Shown here piece by piece: positions 8,030-17,129 of a DNA stretch of 64,000 bases. The notes below the pieces were generated by a model that saw only the letters and a list, made by a program, of their open reading frames with translations, made no database searches and was not told the origin of the DNA. Both the position numbers and the translations under genes were made by a program. This DNA is from an uncultured bacterium (GTDB lineage Bacteria > Planctomycetota > UBA1135 > UBA2386). Each line of letters begins with the position of its first letter. The first letter of the stretch is position 1. The stretch spans positions 1 to 64,000 of the forward strand of contig CALCZA010000046.1 of NCBI GenBank assembly GCA_937906475.1, written 5' to 3'.

Positions 8030-9661
8030 TTATTCGGCTGGTTGGCCCAGTGCGCCGCGCATGGCGACGACGACGTCATTGGCGGTCCACGGCTTCGATA
8101 GCAGGCCGCTGATGGTTCCCGGTGGCATGTCGTTGGCGTCGCCGAAGCCGGTGGTTAGCACGATCGGCACATCGGCATCGATTGAGCGGATGCTGTTGAT
8201 CAGTTGTGGGCCAGACAGACCTGGCATGATGCGGTCGATCACCATGCAGTCGAAACTCAAGTCTTCGGCTTCTATGACCTTGAGAGCAGCGTCGCCGGTT
8301 TCGGCTTCGATGGCGATGTAGCCAAGCCGTTCCAGCATTCGGGCCAGGGTCTTACGCACGATGTCGTTGTCGTCAACGACTAGTACGCGCAGGCGCTTTT
8401 TGGGGCTTGTGGGCTGGAGGTCGGTTACTGCGGGAGCCACTTCTGTTGTCGTTGGGAAGTAGACGGTGAAGGTGCTGCCCTGCCCCGGGGATGTGTCGAT
8501 GGCGATTGCACCATCGTGGTTGTCGAGAATCCCAAGAACGGCCGAAAGGCCGAGACCACGGCTGAGTCCCTTTGATGAGAAGAATGGGTCGAAGATCTGC
8601 GCTGTGGCAGTGCGACTGAGGCCAACCCCAGTGTCGCGAATGCTGATGGCGACGTGTTCGGTGTTGCGGTTGAAGTCGTTGGACGAGTGGTGGATGTGTC
8701 CGAACTCAGGCGAGTTTGGGGGCGATACCTCAAGCGTAATCGTGATTGTGCCAGCGGCGCCCTCGAGCGATTCGTTGGCGTTGACGATCAAGTTCAATAG
8801 GACTTGCCGCAATTGGCTGGGGTCCGCAATGATGCTTGGTGCGTTGTCGGGAATGTTGATCTGCAGTTGCGTCCCGCTTTGAAGCATGCGGCGCATCATC
8901 GAAGCCGTCTCCTCGACATGCTTAGCGATTGTGACTTGTTGGCGATTGCTGTCGGAGGAGTCTGCGTAGGCCTGCAGTTGTCTAGTTAGTTGGCCGGCGG
9001 CGCGCGCGGCGACTTTGGCGTCATTGAGCGGTTGCGTCACGCCCTGGTCGCTGGCTGGCCGTGCTGATAGGGCGGTCTCGATGTTGCCGAGGATGCCGGC
9101 TAGGAGATTGTCGAACTTGTCTGCAATGCCGCCGGTCAGCACGCTCAGGCTCTTCAGCTTTTGCGAGTGGCTCAGTTGCTGCTCAAGACTTCGTCGCTCA
9201 ATTTCCGCACCGACTCGCAATGCAAACAGTTGCAGCAGCCCAAGACACTCCGGTGCTTCGACGATGGGCTTGTCGTTCATCGCATTGATGATGCCGATGG
9301 GGAGCCCCGACGCGCCGTGGACGGTGATGCCAAAGTAGCTTTCGACGCCCATGTCGCTGAGCAACTTGCCTTCGGGGAATGTGTTCGTGACATCTGCGCG
9401 GTAGGTGCACGTAGCTTGCGTTAGCACCTGCTCGCACGGTGAGCCCCGGAGTTCATAGTCAAACACATCAATGGGGGCACCATTGCCATGACCCGCGATT
9501 ACGGAGATGCGGTCCCCCTTGATCTCGCCGATCAATGCCCAGCGCATGCCAAGGTTGTCTGCTAGCGCCTTGGCCATTGCCGCAAAGAATTGCTCCCCAG
9601 TAAAACCCGCGGTCGCGGTCAGCAGATTGCCTGCGGTTTGGCTGAGGTGATTGTGCAGCAT
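8030..9661 (-). CDS. GAF-hybrid histidine kinase/receiver protein lacking the phospho-acceptor His
   Basis: 543 residues with no membrane segment. A GAF-like sensor spans about 15-155. A dimerisation helix at 160-200 begins QQLSHSQKLKSL. The HATPase domain is intact: N box near N290/N294, DTGVGL at 343-348, FDPFFSSK, GLGL at 369-372. A complete receiver domain at 424-540 has D430/D431, phospho-acceptor D476, T503 and K523. The usual H-box reads GGIAHDFNNLL; here residues 178-187 read GGIADKFDNLL, so the His is Asp181 (codon GAC at 9119-9121). It therefore looks like a degenerate kinase that may bind ATP and receive a phosphate but cannot autophosphorylate at the normal site. It is probably cytosolic. 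Confidence 0.85.
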   Translation of the reverse strand: MLHNHLSQTAGNLLTATAGFTGEQFFAAMAKALADNLGMRWALIGEIKGDRISVIAGHGNGAPIDVFDYELRGSPCEQVLTQATCTYRADVTNTFPEGKLLSDMGVESYFGITVHGASGLPIGIINAMNDKPIVEAPECLGLLQLFALRVGAEIERRSLEQQLSHSQKLKSLSVLTGGIADKFDNLLAGILGNIETALSARPASDQGVTQPLNDAKVAARAAGQLTRQLQAYADSSDSNRQQVTIAKHVEETASMMRRMLQSGTQLQINIPDNAPSIIADPSQLRQVLLNLIVNANESLEGAAGTITITLEVSPPNSPEFGHIHHSSNDFNRNTEHVAISIRDTGVGLSRTATAQIFDPFFSSKGLSRGLGLSAVLGILDNHDGAIAIDTSPGQGSTFTVYFPTTTEVAPAVTDLQPTSPKKRLRVLVVDDNDIVRKTLARMLERLGYIAIEAETGDAALKVIEAEDLSFDCMVIDRIMPGLSGPQLINSIRSIDADVPIVLTTGFGDANDMPPGTISGLLSKPWTANDVVVAMRGALGQPAE

Positions 9662-9759
9662 TGTCTCGATTACGCGTCGCGAACTATGAATCAGGAACTT
9701 GCGACAGAGTCATAGTCGCAGTTCGAATTGTGACTTTAGGGGTCATTGGCCCCGCGGCG

Positions 9760-12700
9760 TTACCGTCCGCGATAGATCTGTGACCACTTCGCGACCTTCG
9801 TATGGATGCCAGTATCACGGCTGTTGGCTGCCGCTCGTAGAACTCCTTGCGCATCAAGGAAGAGCACCCACGGATACGGGCCATCAAACGGGTCCCCAAT
9901 CTGGTGTTCGAGAATGGGGAATGGCCCGGGGCGCAAGTCTTGCAGGTCGGCGACCGTTGTCGTGCGGTCCAGCATACCCATATTGATTGGCACTGCTAGG
10001 ACCCACTGCTGAGGGTGTTGCAGTTTGTCCTGCATGATCTTGCTCAGTTGTCTGATCGCTCTGCCGAGGCGGTTCGATGGCGATCCTTCGTCGACAGTCG
10101 GAAGCCACAACACCAGCGTGCCATCGGGATGCGTTGGGATACCGCGTGTTTGCAACTGCATCAATTGCTTCAGCGAGCGCGTCGGCTGCCGTTGCAGATC
10201 CAATCCGAGAACGGGTGACGTGACTTCGTTGTCGAGTCGTTGCACCGTCGGTTGTTGCACGCGGATGGCACCGGTGCTGGTTGCGAATCCGAGGTGTCCT
10301 TCGATAGGTGTGCCATCGTGTACCGCGTATTCCCACAGCGCTTCGTCGTTGATCACGATTTCGACGCGCGGGCCACGAACGTGCAGTTCGTAAGCGAACC
10401 AGTTCTGCTTTTCGGGGATCTCTACCGATGTGTTGAATTGCGTTCTAGGCAGCTTGCCGTCGCGTTCCCACAGACCGCGCAAGTTCAAACTCACGCGCCC
10501 TTCGCGGTCATTCGACTCGCTCTTGCCGCGCGCATAGTTGAAGTCGCCGGCTGAGAAGCCGATGCGGATGCTGCGGTCGCGGCGCGTGTGGCCGAGCACG
10601 ATCGCGCCAGAAACGTATGACGTAGTCCAGTGCACGCGGCCACGAATGACGTAGTGGCCGGGAGTCAGCCACGTGACCGAGTGGGCGTAGGCATGGCGCT
10701 GGTGGGCGCGGCGATCGATCACGCCGGTTCCTTCGCGCGGCTTGTTGCGGCCGACGTGCAGGTCTCCCTCGGGCGTCACATACCAAAGACCCTTGCGACG
10801 GCGGTCTTCAAACCCGGTCAGTTCACTCTCGGTGAAACCATTGCTGCCAAGGTGGCGCGGCAGGCGCGCAATGGCGTCCGGCTTGGCGTGCTTGGTTGGC
10901 GCGATGCCGAAGCTGTTGGTGATCGAAGCATGGTCTCGTGCGGTCGCGGCGGCGGCGTTGGTGGCGTTCTCGGTCAGTAGCGCATCGATGCGCGTAGCCA
11001 TTGCCGTCAGCAATGCCTGCGTCTTCGGTAATTGCTCCAGGACCTTGCTGCCATCCACCGCGGCAACTTCGGGGAAGTGGTTGTGTGCCATCGCTGCGAA
11101 CGTCACCGCGGCATCTTGCTCCCGACTTGCGGCCAATGCCTTCGCCAACGCGCGGGCAACTTCTGGTCGCCAACCATCAGCTGTCAGCGACCAGACGCCC
11201 GCAGCGATCGCTGCGTTGATGTCGGCAGTCTCGTCAAACAGCAGCGTCGCCGCAGCCGCGTGCTCCTGGCCATAGAACGGCTCGGCGTGGTTGCGTGCCC
11301 AAGACCGGGTCGGCACGTCCAAGACCGGTCGCGAACCGCCTGCCTTTGGTGGACGGCCGTAGTCCCTGATCCATTGGTTGTTCTCGCGTTTGTTGTCCTG
11401 CCAGTCATAGCAACCACGCAAGAACGTGCCCCAGTCCTCGTGCAGTTCGTCGAAGTCTACCGGGCGACCGTCCTTGCCATCACAGAACGTCGACGTGAAG
11501 TAACCGACTGGATCACGTTGGCCTGCGCGTGCGTTGCGTTCGAACTTCGCCATCACGTCGCGGTAGCGCGGCTTGGTCGGCGGGTAGCTAGTCAAGAACG
11601 CGTAGAGCGAGTAGCCGGCGGGGTAGTTGTCGCGGTAGTCCTCGATCTCACCCTTTAGCAGCTGCAAGAACTTCTTCTTACGCTCGTAGCCTAGGTAGTA
11701 GGTGCGCGCTGCGGTACCGATGCGGAGGTAGTTCTTGGTGAACGTCTTCTCCTTCATCTGGCCGTAGTGACCGCTAGTCCAGTCGGCATGGCCTTCGCCA
11801 TACCATGACGGCATGAACGGTCGCAGCACGCCATCGAAGCGGTGCGTCAGTTCGTGCGTCAGCGTTTTGCCTAGCGACGCGATGTTGCTCCAAGCGAACC
11901 GCACTGTCGTACGGTCGCCACCTTGGAAGCCACCGGCCCACCAGAACGGCGCACCTTCCGTTTCCATGTCGCTGTTCTCGGGGACGATGCGGGCAATGCC
12001 CTGGCGGTCTATAAACGGGTCCTTGCCGAAGTGGCTGATTAAACGTCCGTGGTGCAGTTCGATCGTCTTGGCGGTTTGCAGCAAGGTCTCGTGTCCGCAA
12101 GTCGTTTCGATGCGGTAGAAGCCGTTGGTGCTTAACGCGAGACCGACGTGGTGCCAATCGCTGTGTTCCTCGGTGAAGCGGACGATGTCTTCCTCGGACA
12201 TGTCCTCAAGTTCGGCGATCGTCCAGATCTTGCCTGCCTCAACATCACGCTTACGTTCGTCGGCGAGGATCTTGCGCGCGTCTGCGGCATGCGAACCGGG
12301 GCCTGCTGGCCGTGGTCCCTTCAAGTCCTTGAACGCAACCTGACGTGCCAATCCAACCAAAATGCGTGCGGCACGAATGCGTTGGTCATTGATGACGCGC
12401 GCATCGCTGCTTTGGCCTGTCGTTGGCGCATCGGAGTCCTCGCCTTCCTCCGGCACCGGCTGGTTCATGATCTTCGCCAGCGCGCGATAGATGATGTCGT
12501 AGTCGGGTGCGAACGACGCCTGGTGGTTGTCGATAGCCAAGCTGACTTTCGCGAGTGCTTGCGGGCAGCCCTTAGCAACCTTTAGCAGCACCTCGCTCGC
12601 CCATCGCACGAGCAGCGCGCGCGCTGCCGTTTGCTTGCCCTTCACCTTCTGCTTGATGATGAAGCGCGACAGTTCGGTGATCGCAGCTACCCGCTTGGCA

Positions 12701-13131
12701 CTGAGCGCTTGCGCGTTCTTGATGCGTTGCGCCGCTGGTTTGATTGGCTGCAGGCGCTTGCGCGTCGGGCCGCCCATTTTGAAGCGGCCTTTCTCGTTGG
12801 TTGCCGCGCGCACATAGCGTTCGGTCCATTGCGACATCGCGTCGAGGTTGTTACTCGAGGCGCAGACCAACTCTAACAGCAGATCCGGCGACGACGGGTG
12901 GAACTCGAGTGCCGCAAACAAGTGCTTACGGGCCTCTTCGAAGTTGCCGTTCGTTAGCGCGGTGATGCCAGCCTGCATGCGTTGCTGGGCGGGGCCAGTC
13001 GCGGGCAGGGTGGTTTCGAGCGCCACATCTCGTGGCATCGGTGCGCCGGGCGGGACCTGCGCCGACAACACTCCTACAAAAGCTAGAGCGGCGGTCGCGG
13101 CGGACCGGAAGAGAGTCAGCATGTATGGCAT
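9760..13131 (-). CDS. Secreted TPR / gluzincin metalloprotease multidomain protein
   Basis: 1123 residues; ATG 13122 is an alternative start. A signal peptide ends near LSAQ (residues 22-25). A TPR-like region follows at 45-100. A peptidase-MA type domain has HELTH at 426-430 and the second Glu in GEGHAD (Glu446), the HExxH-x15-E spacing of gluzincins. Residues about 820-975 resemble DUF1080/concanavalin beta-sandwich domains (VSGAIVLGH, HVRGPRVEIVINDEALWE, GHLGFATSTGAIRV). The last 150 residues resemble a thioredoxin-like fold (VLAVPIN, PWVLFLDAQGVLRAAA) without a CxxC. It is probably a periplasmic or surface zinc peptidase; the substrate is unknown. A second, similarly built protein lies at 31321-34518. 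Confidence 0.8.
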   Translation of the reverse strand: MPYMLTLFRSAATAALAFVGVLSAQVPPGAPMPRDVALETTLPATGPAQQRMQAGITALTNGNFEEARKHLFAALEFHPSSPDLLLELVCASSNNLDAMSQWTERYVRAATNEKGRFKMGGPTRKRLQPIKPAAQRIKNAQALSAKRVAAITELSRFIIKQKVKGKQTAARALLVRWASEVLLKVAKGCPQALAKVSLAIDNHQASFAPDYDIIYRALAKIMNQPVPEEGEDSDAPTTGQSSDARVINDQRIRAARILVGLARQVAFKDLKGPRPAGPGSHAADARKILADERKRDVEAGKIWTIAELEDMSEEDIVRFTEEHSDWHHVGLALSTNGFYRIETTCGHETLLQTAKTIELHHGRLISHFGKDPFIDRQGIARIVPENSDMETEGAPFWWAGGFQGGDRTTVRFAWSNIASLGKTLTHELTHRFDGVLRPFMPSWYGEGHADWTSGHYGQMKEKTFTKNYLRIGTAARTYYLGYERKKKFLQLLKGEIEDYRDNYPAGYSLYAFLTSYPPTKPRYRDVMAKFERNARAGQRDPVGYFTSTFCDGKDGRPVDFDELHEDWGTFLRGCYDWQDNKRENNQWIRDYGRPPKAGGSRPVLDVPTRSWARNHAEPFYGQEHAAAATLLFDETADINAAIAAGVWSLTADGWRPEVARALAKALAASREQDAAVTFAAMAHNHFPEVAAVDGSKVLEQLPKTQALLTAMATRIDALLTENATNAAAATARDHASITNSFGIAPTKHAKPDAIARLPRHLGSNGFTESELTGFEDRRRKGLWYVTPEGDLHVGRNKPREGTGVIDRRAHQRHAYAHSVTWLTPGHYVIRGRVHWTTSYVSGAIVLGHTRRDRSIRIGFSAGDFNYARGKSESNDREGRVSLNLRGLWERDGKLPRTQFNTSVEIPEKQNWFAYELHVRGPRVEIVINDEALWEYAVHDGTPIEGHLGFATSTGAIRVQQPTVQRLDNEVTSPVLGLDLQRQPTRSLKQLMQLQTRGIPTHPDGTLVLWLPTVDEGSPSNRLGRAIRQLSKIMQDKLQHPQQWVLAVPINMGMLDRTTTVADLQDLRPGPFPILEHQIGDPFDGPYPWVLFLDAQGVLRAAANSRDTGIHTKVAKWSQIYRGR

Positions 13132-13250
13132 TCGCAGTGGGTCGCGACCATCGTCTCGCCAATGGCGGCCGTGGGCAACCCCGTGGCCGATTCGCGTTGA
13201 TGCGGCCTACAATTATCGCCGTGCGCGGATCGGCCCTGCGACGCGCCGTA

Positions 13251-13706
13251 TCAGGCCGTCGGCCGTGGGTTGGGATTGGTCAATTGCCAGAGTGTGCGCC
13301 AGACGAGAAGCGTCGAGAGCGCGACGGTCGTCGTGAAGAAGCGCAGGATGAAGCCATACGGGCTGTCATCGGGCAAGTTCATCGGTACGAACCACATCAA
13401 CGAATAGAGAATAGCCATGCTGATACACGCCCAGCGCTTCTTCAGCAGCCAACAAGTCGGCAGCACCAGTGGCAATCCAAGCGTGATCCAGATGGTGCCA
13501 AGGGCGGATGGCATCACCGGATTGCTCACGCCGAGCATTGGCGGATTCTGGGAGGGTGCCGCGTACTGCTCGTAGCCGTAAACCAGCGCCGTGACGCCCC
13601 CGACCCAAAGCGCACCGCGCATCAGCCGCAGCGCTTCGTGCGCAACCCGGCCTAACAACTCAATCTCCGGTTCTCTCGGTGAGGTGGGCATCGGCTCGTC
13701 GGTCAT
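13251..13706 (-). CDS. Small integral membrane protein, unknown
   Basis: 151 residues. A polar, acidic N-terminus of about 28 residues precedes four hydrophobic segments at roughly 32-50, 67-86, 92-110 and 118-140. No family is recognised. It is a single leftward gene between the metalloprotease and the rightward biotin carboxylase gene. The membrane location is well supported; the function is unknown. Confidence 0.65.
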   Translation of the reverse strand: MTDEPMPTSPREPEIELLGRVAHEALRLMRGALWVGGVTALVYGYEQYAAPSQNPPMLGVSNPVMPSALGTIWITLGLPLVLPTCWLLKKRWACISMAILYSLMWFVPMNLPDDSPYGFILRFFTTTVALSTLLVWRTLWQLTNPNPRPTA

Positions 13707-13878
13707 TGCACAAACCGTAGGCGAGGGCCTGCTCAGAAAAAGCCGGTAACGCGAACCTGCTCGGTTCGCTGCACTTCATATCTATGGGGGCATCTTAAGC
13801 GAGCGGTCGACCGTGTCAGACGATTACCAGCGTCGGGAAGGAAAGCGAGCGCCTCGCCCGCTATCGTCTCCGGCTCAG

Positions 13879-15429
13879 ATGGCAGAACAACCTCCCTTCC
13901 AACGCGTGCTCGTCGCCAATCGCGGCGAGATCGCGGTGCGCGTCATGCGGGGCTTGCGCGAGCTCGGCATTGAGTCCGTCGCGGTGCACAGCGATGCCGA
14001 CGAAAAGTGCGCACATGTGCTCGCCGCCGATCATGTTGTCGCACTCGGCGGGAATACAGCGGCCGAGAGCTACCTCGACATCGACAAGGTGCTGGCGGCT
14101 GCAAAGTCGGCTGGTGCCCAAGCGATTCACCCCGGCTATGGCTTCCTGAGCGAGAACAGTGCGTTCGTTCGCGCGGTGCACGAAGCGGGCTTGGTATTCA
14201 TCGGTCCCAATGCGGATGCAATGGATCGCCTCGGTGGCAAGAAGGCCGCGCGCGAAGAAGCCGTGGCTGCTGGCGTGTCGGTGATCCCTGGCACTGAGCA
14301 GGACGCCGGCGACGAGAAGTTGATCGAGGTAGCCAAGCAGATTGGCATGCCGGTGATGCTCAAGGCGAGTGCTGGCGGCGGTGGCCGCGGCATGCGTCGC
14401 GTCGAGCGCGAAGAAGATCTGGCCGAAGCGCTGGCTGCCGGTCGTCGCGAAGCGCGCGATTCGTTTGGCGATGACCGCATGATTGTTGAGCGCGCGGTGT
14501 TCCCGGCTCGGCACATCGAGATCCAATTCATCGCCGATTCGCACGGTCACGTGGTGTCGCTGCACGAACGCGAGTGTTCGGTGCAACGCCGTCATCAAAA
14601 GGTGCTCGAAGAAGCGCCGTCGGCGGTGATCAGCGAAGAGTTGCGTCAGCAGATGGGCGCCGCCGCGATCGCGCTGGCGAAGCGCGTTGGCTATGACAAC
14701 GCCGGCACCTGTGAGTTCTTGCTCGACGCCAACGACGAGTTCTACTTCCTCGAAGTCAACACGCGGTTGCAGGTAGAACATCCGGTGACCGAACTCGTGA
14801 CTGGGGTCGATCTCGTGCACTTGCAGTTGCAGGTTGCCGCTGGTGGCAAGCTCGAAGAACTGCTGGCCGGACACGACTTGACGCCGCGCGGTCACTCGAT
14901 CGAAGCGCGTATCTGTGCCGAGTCGCCGGAACAGGGCTACATCCCCGCGGCGGGATTGCTTGAGTTGGTGCGCGAAGCACACGGCCCCGGCATTCGCGTC
15001 GATAGCGGCGTCTACACTGGCTGGGAGGTGCCGCCGTTCTACGACTCGATGCTCGCCAAACTGATTGTTTGGGCACCGAATCGGGCCATGGCATGCGAAC
15101 GCTTGAGCCAAGCTCTTGGCGACACTGCGTATCTTGGTATTCCGACCAACGTCGACTTTCTGCGCCGGATTGTCGACGACGAAGCGTTCCGCACGGCAGC
15201 GATCAGCACCGATATGTTGTCGCAACGGCCCGAGTTGGCTGCCGGTGACAGTGCTACTGGCAACCCTGGTGCGCCGGATGATCATGTGCTTGCGGCCGCG
15301 GTGTTGTGCCAGGCGCTGGCGCGTCAGTCAGGTGGTGGTGGCGGCGCAACCTCAAGTGGCTCAACCCAAGGTTCCACCGCTGTGTGGCAGAACCTGAATG
15401 GCTTCCGACTCTTTGAGGTGACGCGATGA
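13879..15429 (+). CDS. accC: Biotin carboxylase subunit of an acyl-CoA carboxylase
   Basis: 516 residues from ATG 13879 (MAEQPPFQRVLVANRGEIA); an upstream GTG at 13813 would add 22 unconserved residues. It contains the whole biotin carboxylase fold: N-terminal VLVANRGEIAVRV, IHPGYGFLSEN, the ATP-grasp glycine loop ASAGGGGRGMR, HIEIQFIAD, HERECSVQRRHQKVLEE and the catalytic EVNTRLQVEHPVTE region. The enzyme carboxylates biotin on the carrier protein using ATP and bicarbonate. It overlaps the carrier gene by ATGA, implying coupled translation. No carboxyltransferase subunit is present nearby, so whether the acceptor is acetyl-, propionyl- or another acyl-CoA cannot be told. The sequence also resembles the N-terminal part of PccA-type alpha subunits. 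Confidence 0.9.
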   Translation: MAEQPPFQRVLVANRGEIAVRVMRGLRELGIESVAVHSDADEKCAHVLAADHVVALGGNTAAESYLDIDKVLAAAKSAGAQAIHPGYGFLSENSAFVRAVHEAGLVFIGPNADAMDRLGGKKAAREEAVAAGVSVIPGTEQDAGDEKLIEVAKQIGMPVMLKASAGGGGRGMRRVEREEDLAEALAAGRREARDSFGDDRMIVERAVFPARHIEIQFIADSHGHVVSLHERECSVQRRHQKVLEEAPSAVISEELRQQMGAAAIALAKRVGYDNAGTCEFLLDANDEFYFLEVNTRLQVEHPVTELVTGVDLVHLQLQVAAGGKLEELLAGHDLTPRGHSIEARICAESPEQGYIPAAGLLELVREAHGPGIRVDSGVYTGWEVPPFYDSMLAKLIVWAPNRAMACERLSQALGDTAYLGIPTNVDFLRRIVDDEAFRTAAISTDMLSQRPELAAGDSATGNPGAPDDHVLAAAVLCQALARQSGGGGGATSSGSTQGSTAVWQNLNGFRLFEVTR

Positions 15430-15935
15430 AGCTTTCTCGTGAGTTCGTCCGCGACGGCGAGACTGTCGCCGTGCAGGTCGAGAGCATCGACGGCAACCGC
15501 TTCCGCGTTCGCGTTGGTGATAATAGCTACGAATACGACGCGCGCGCTCTCGCCGATGGCGGCGTGCGCATTCAGAAACTCGGTGACGATAGCAAGGGAT
15601 CGGTCGCCTACGGTGCCGGTTCGCAGCAGAGCTACATGCTGCGCGTCGATGGCAAAACGCACACGCTCGAAGCGCCGGCGTCTCGACGCGGCGGCGGCGG
15701 CGGTGTGTCGGATGGCACAGTTCGCGCGCCGATGACCGGCACGGTTCTCGAGATCATGTGCAAGCCGGGCGACATGGTCGAAGCAGACCAGACGTTGGTC
15801 GTCGTGTCGGCCATGAAGATGGAGCACAAGTTGTCCGCTGGAGTCGCCGGCACGGTGCAATCGGTTGCGACCGAGAATGGCGCGACTGTCGATCAAGGTG
15901 CGGAGCTTGTGATCGTTGTTCCTGCCGAATCGTAA
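15426..15935 (+). CDS. Biotin carboxyl carrier protein with BT-like N-domain
   Basis: 169 residues. Residues 1-85 form a beta-rich domain similar to the linker/BT region of PccA-type subunits. A Gly-rich hinge follows at 87-93. Residues 97-166 are a biotinyl domain (APMTGTVLEI, then VVSAMKMEH) in which Lys131 is the biotinylation site. It is translated through a 4-base overlap with the upstream biotin carboxylase gene. Together the two genes look like one split alpha subunit (BC-BT-BCCP). Confidence 0.9.
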   Translation: MKLSREFVRDGETVAVQVESIDGNRFRVRVGDNSYEYDARALADGGVRIQKLGDDSKGSVAYGAGSQQSYMLRVDGKTHTLEAPASRRGGGGGVSDGTVRAPMTGTVLEIMCKPGDMVEADQTLVVVSAMKMEHKLSAGVAGTVQSVATENGATVDQGAELVIVVPAES

Positions 15936-15949
15936 AGAGACATAGAGCT

Positions 15950-16090
15950 GTGGCAGATTCTCGTTCCCCGATCGGACAAGTCAGGCTGAGGGTCCAGCTG
16001 ACTCTCGATGACATCGTCACGATATACGCGTGGCACGGTGCGCATCACGTTGCGCACATCACGACGTTTCGCGAGCAGCAGGCATGGTAG
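15950..16090 (+). pseudogene. C-terminal remnant of a DinB/YfiT-like protein
   Basis: From a possible GTG at 15950 the frame encodes 46 residues ending LTLDDIVTIYAWHGAHHVAHI then a short basic tail and Trp-stop. The segment with DD-YAWHG-HHVAHI is the characteristic last helix of DinB-like four-helix proteins, where the His residues bind metal. A full DinB protein has about 150-170 residues; the preceding 100 or more are missing, and upstream the frame only runs through the carrier gene in the wrong phase. The remnant's TAG (16088-16090) overlaps the ATG of rlmN at 16084. It is most simply a decayed gene, but it may still be translated and couple to rlmN. Confidence 0.6.
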
Positions 16091-17121
16091 ACGAGTCACC
16101 GGTAGCGCAGCTCAAGGGTTTGTCGGCGATCACTGCGGTGTTGCCACGGCCGAAGGCCTTGTTGGCGCGGCGGTTGTTGGCGCAGGCGCGCATTGGTTGC
16201 GGTGAGTTCGCGGCCGAGCCTGTGGCCAATGCGTTTGATCGCATGGGGCTGACGCTGTCGGCTGCCGAGCTAGATCTGCTCAAGCAGTGGCTCGCCAAAG
16301 GGCTGCACACGCAGGTCTGCGAAGAAACCCGTTCGATTGATGGCACGGTCAAGCTGCTGCTGCAACTCGAAGACGGTAAGAAGGTCGAAACTGTCGCGAT
16401 GCCGGTCGGCGCGTGTTGCGTGTCGAGCCAGGTTGGCTGCGCGGTTGGCTGCAAGTTTTGCGCGTCTGGTCTGTTTGGGGTCGAGCGGCATCTGTCTGTC
16501 GACGAAATTGTCGAGCAGGTTGTACATGCGCGCCGGCAGATGCCGATCGACCGCGTCGTCTACATGGGCATGGGTGAGCCGTCGCACAATCTCGACAACG
16601 TCTTGGCGGCCGTTGCGCGGATCCAGGACGAACTGATGATCTCGCCGCGTCGGCAGACGCTGTCGACGGTCGGGGGTGTCAAACCACTTGAGAAGATGCG
16701 AGCCGCTGAAGTGCGCCCGTGCCTCGCTTTGTCTTTGCACACTGCCGATGAAGCGAAGCGCGGTGAATTGTTGCCGCGCGCGCATAAGGATCCGTTGTGC
16801 GACATCGTCGCCGCCGCCGATGCCTACGGCCGCGACGTTGGCACGCCGATCCAGATCGAGTGGACGTTGTTGCATGGCATCAACGACAGCGAGGAAGACA
16901 TCGAAAAGCTGTGCGACCTGCTGCAAGGCGTTCGCGGCTACGTCAACTTCATCGTCTACAATCCGGTCGACGGCTTGTCGTTCGAAGCGCCCAGCCGCGC
17001 TCGCATCGTCGCGATGGTGAAGGCGGTCAAGGCGCGCGGCATCCTCGCCAAGATCCGCGACTCATCGGGCCCCGATGCGCAAGCTGCGTGCGGCCAGTTG
17101 CGGCTTCGCGATCGCGCTTGA
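16084..17121 (+). CDS. rlmN: RlmN/Cfr-family radical SAM rRNA methyltransferase
   Basis: 345 residues from ATG 16084. The radical SAM cluster motif C-x3-C-x2-C is Cys119, Cys123 and Cys126 (QVGCAVGCKFCASG). The GMGEP SAM-binding loop (YMGMGEPSHNLDNV) follows. The C-terminal SGPDAQAACGQL supplies the second catalytic Cys (about 336), matching the DxDAACGQL end of RlmN. The enzyme methylates C2 of an adenine in 23S rRNA (A2503 in E. coli) and sometimes tRNA. The body is divergent from typical RlmN, with the N-terminal region shorter, so a second-type RlmN or a Cfr-like enzyme cannot be excluded. The start lies inside the DinB remnant. Confidence 0.85.
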   Translation: MVDESPVAQLKGLSAITAVLPRPKALLARRLLAQARIGCGEFAAEPVANAFDRMGLTLSAAELDLLKQWLAKGLHTQVCEETRSIDGTVKLLLQLEDGKKVETVAMPVGACCVSSQVGCAVGCKFCASGLFGVERHLSVDEIVEQVVHARRQMPIDRVVYMGMGEPSHNLDNVLAAVARIQDELMISPRRQTLSTVGGVKPLEKMRAAEVRPCLALSLHTADEAKRGELLPRAHKDPLCDIVAAADAYGRDVGTPIQIEWTLLHGINDSEEDIEKLCDLLQGVRGYVNFIVYNPVDGLSFEAPSRARIVAMVKAVKARGILAKIRDSSGPDAQAACGQLRLRDRA

Positions 17122-17129
17122 GAATCATT

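Noticed and set aside
13861-15285. Long minus-strand open frame of about 474 codons opposite the biotin carboxylase gene
   Set aside because: It is antisense to a fully recognised enzyme, has no family resemblance and an Arg/His-rich composition typical of an antisense frame in GC-rich DNA.
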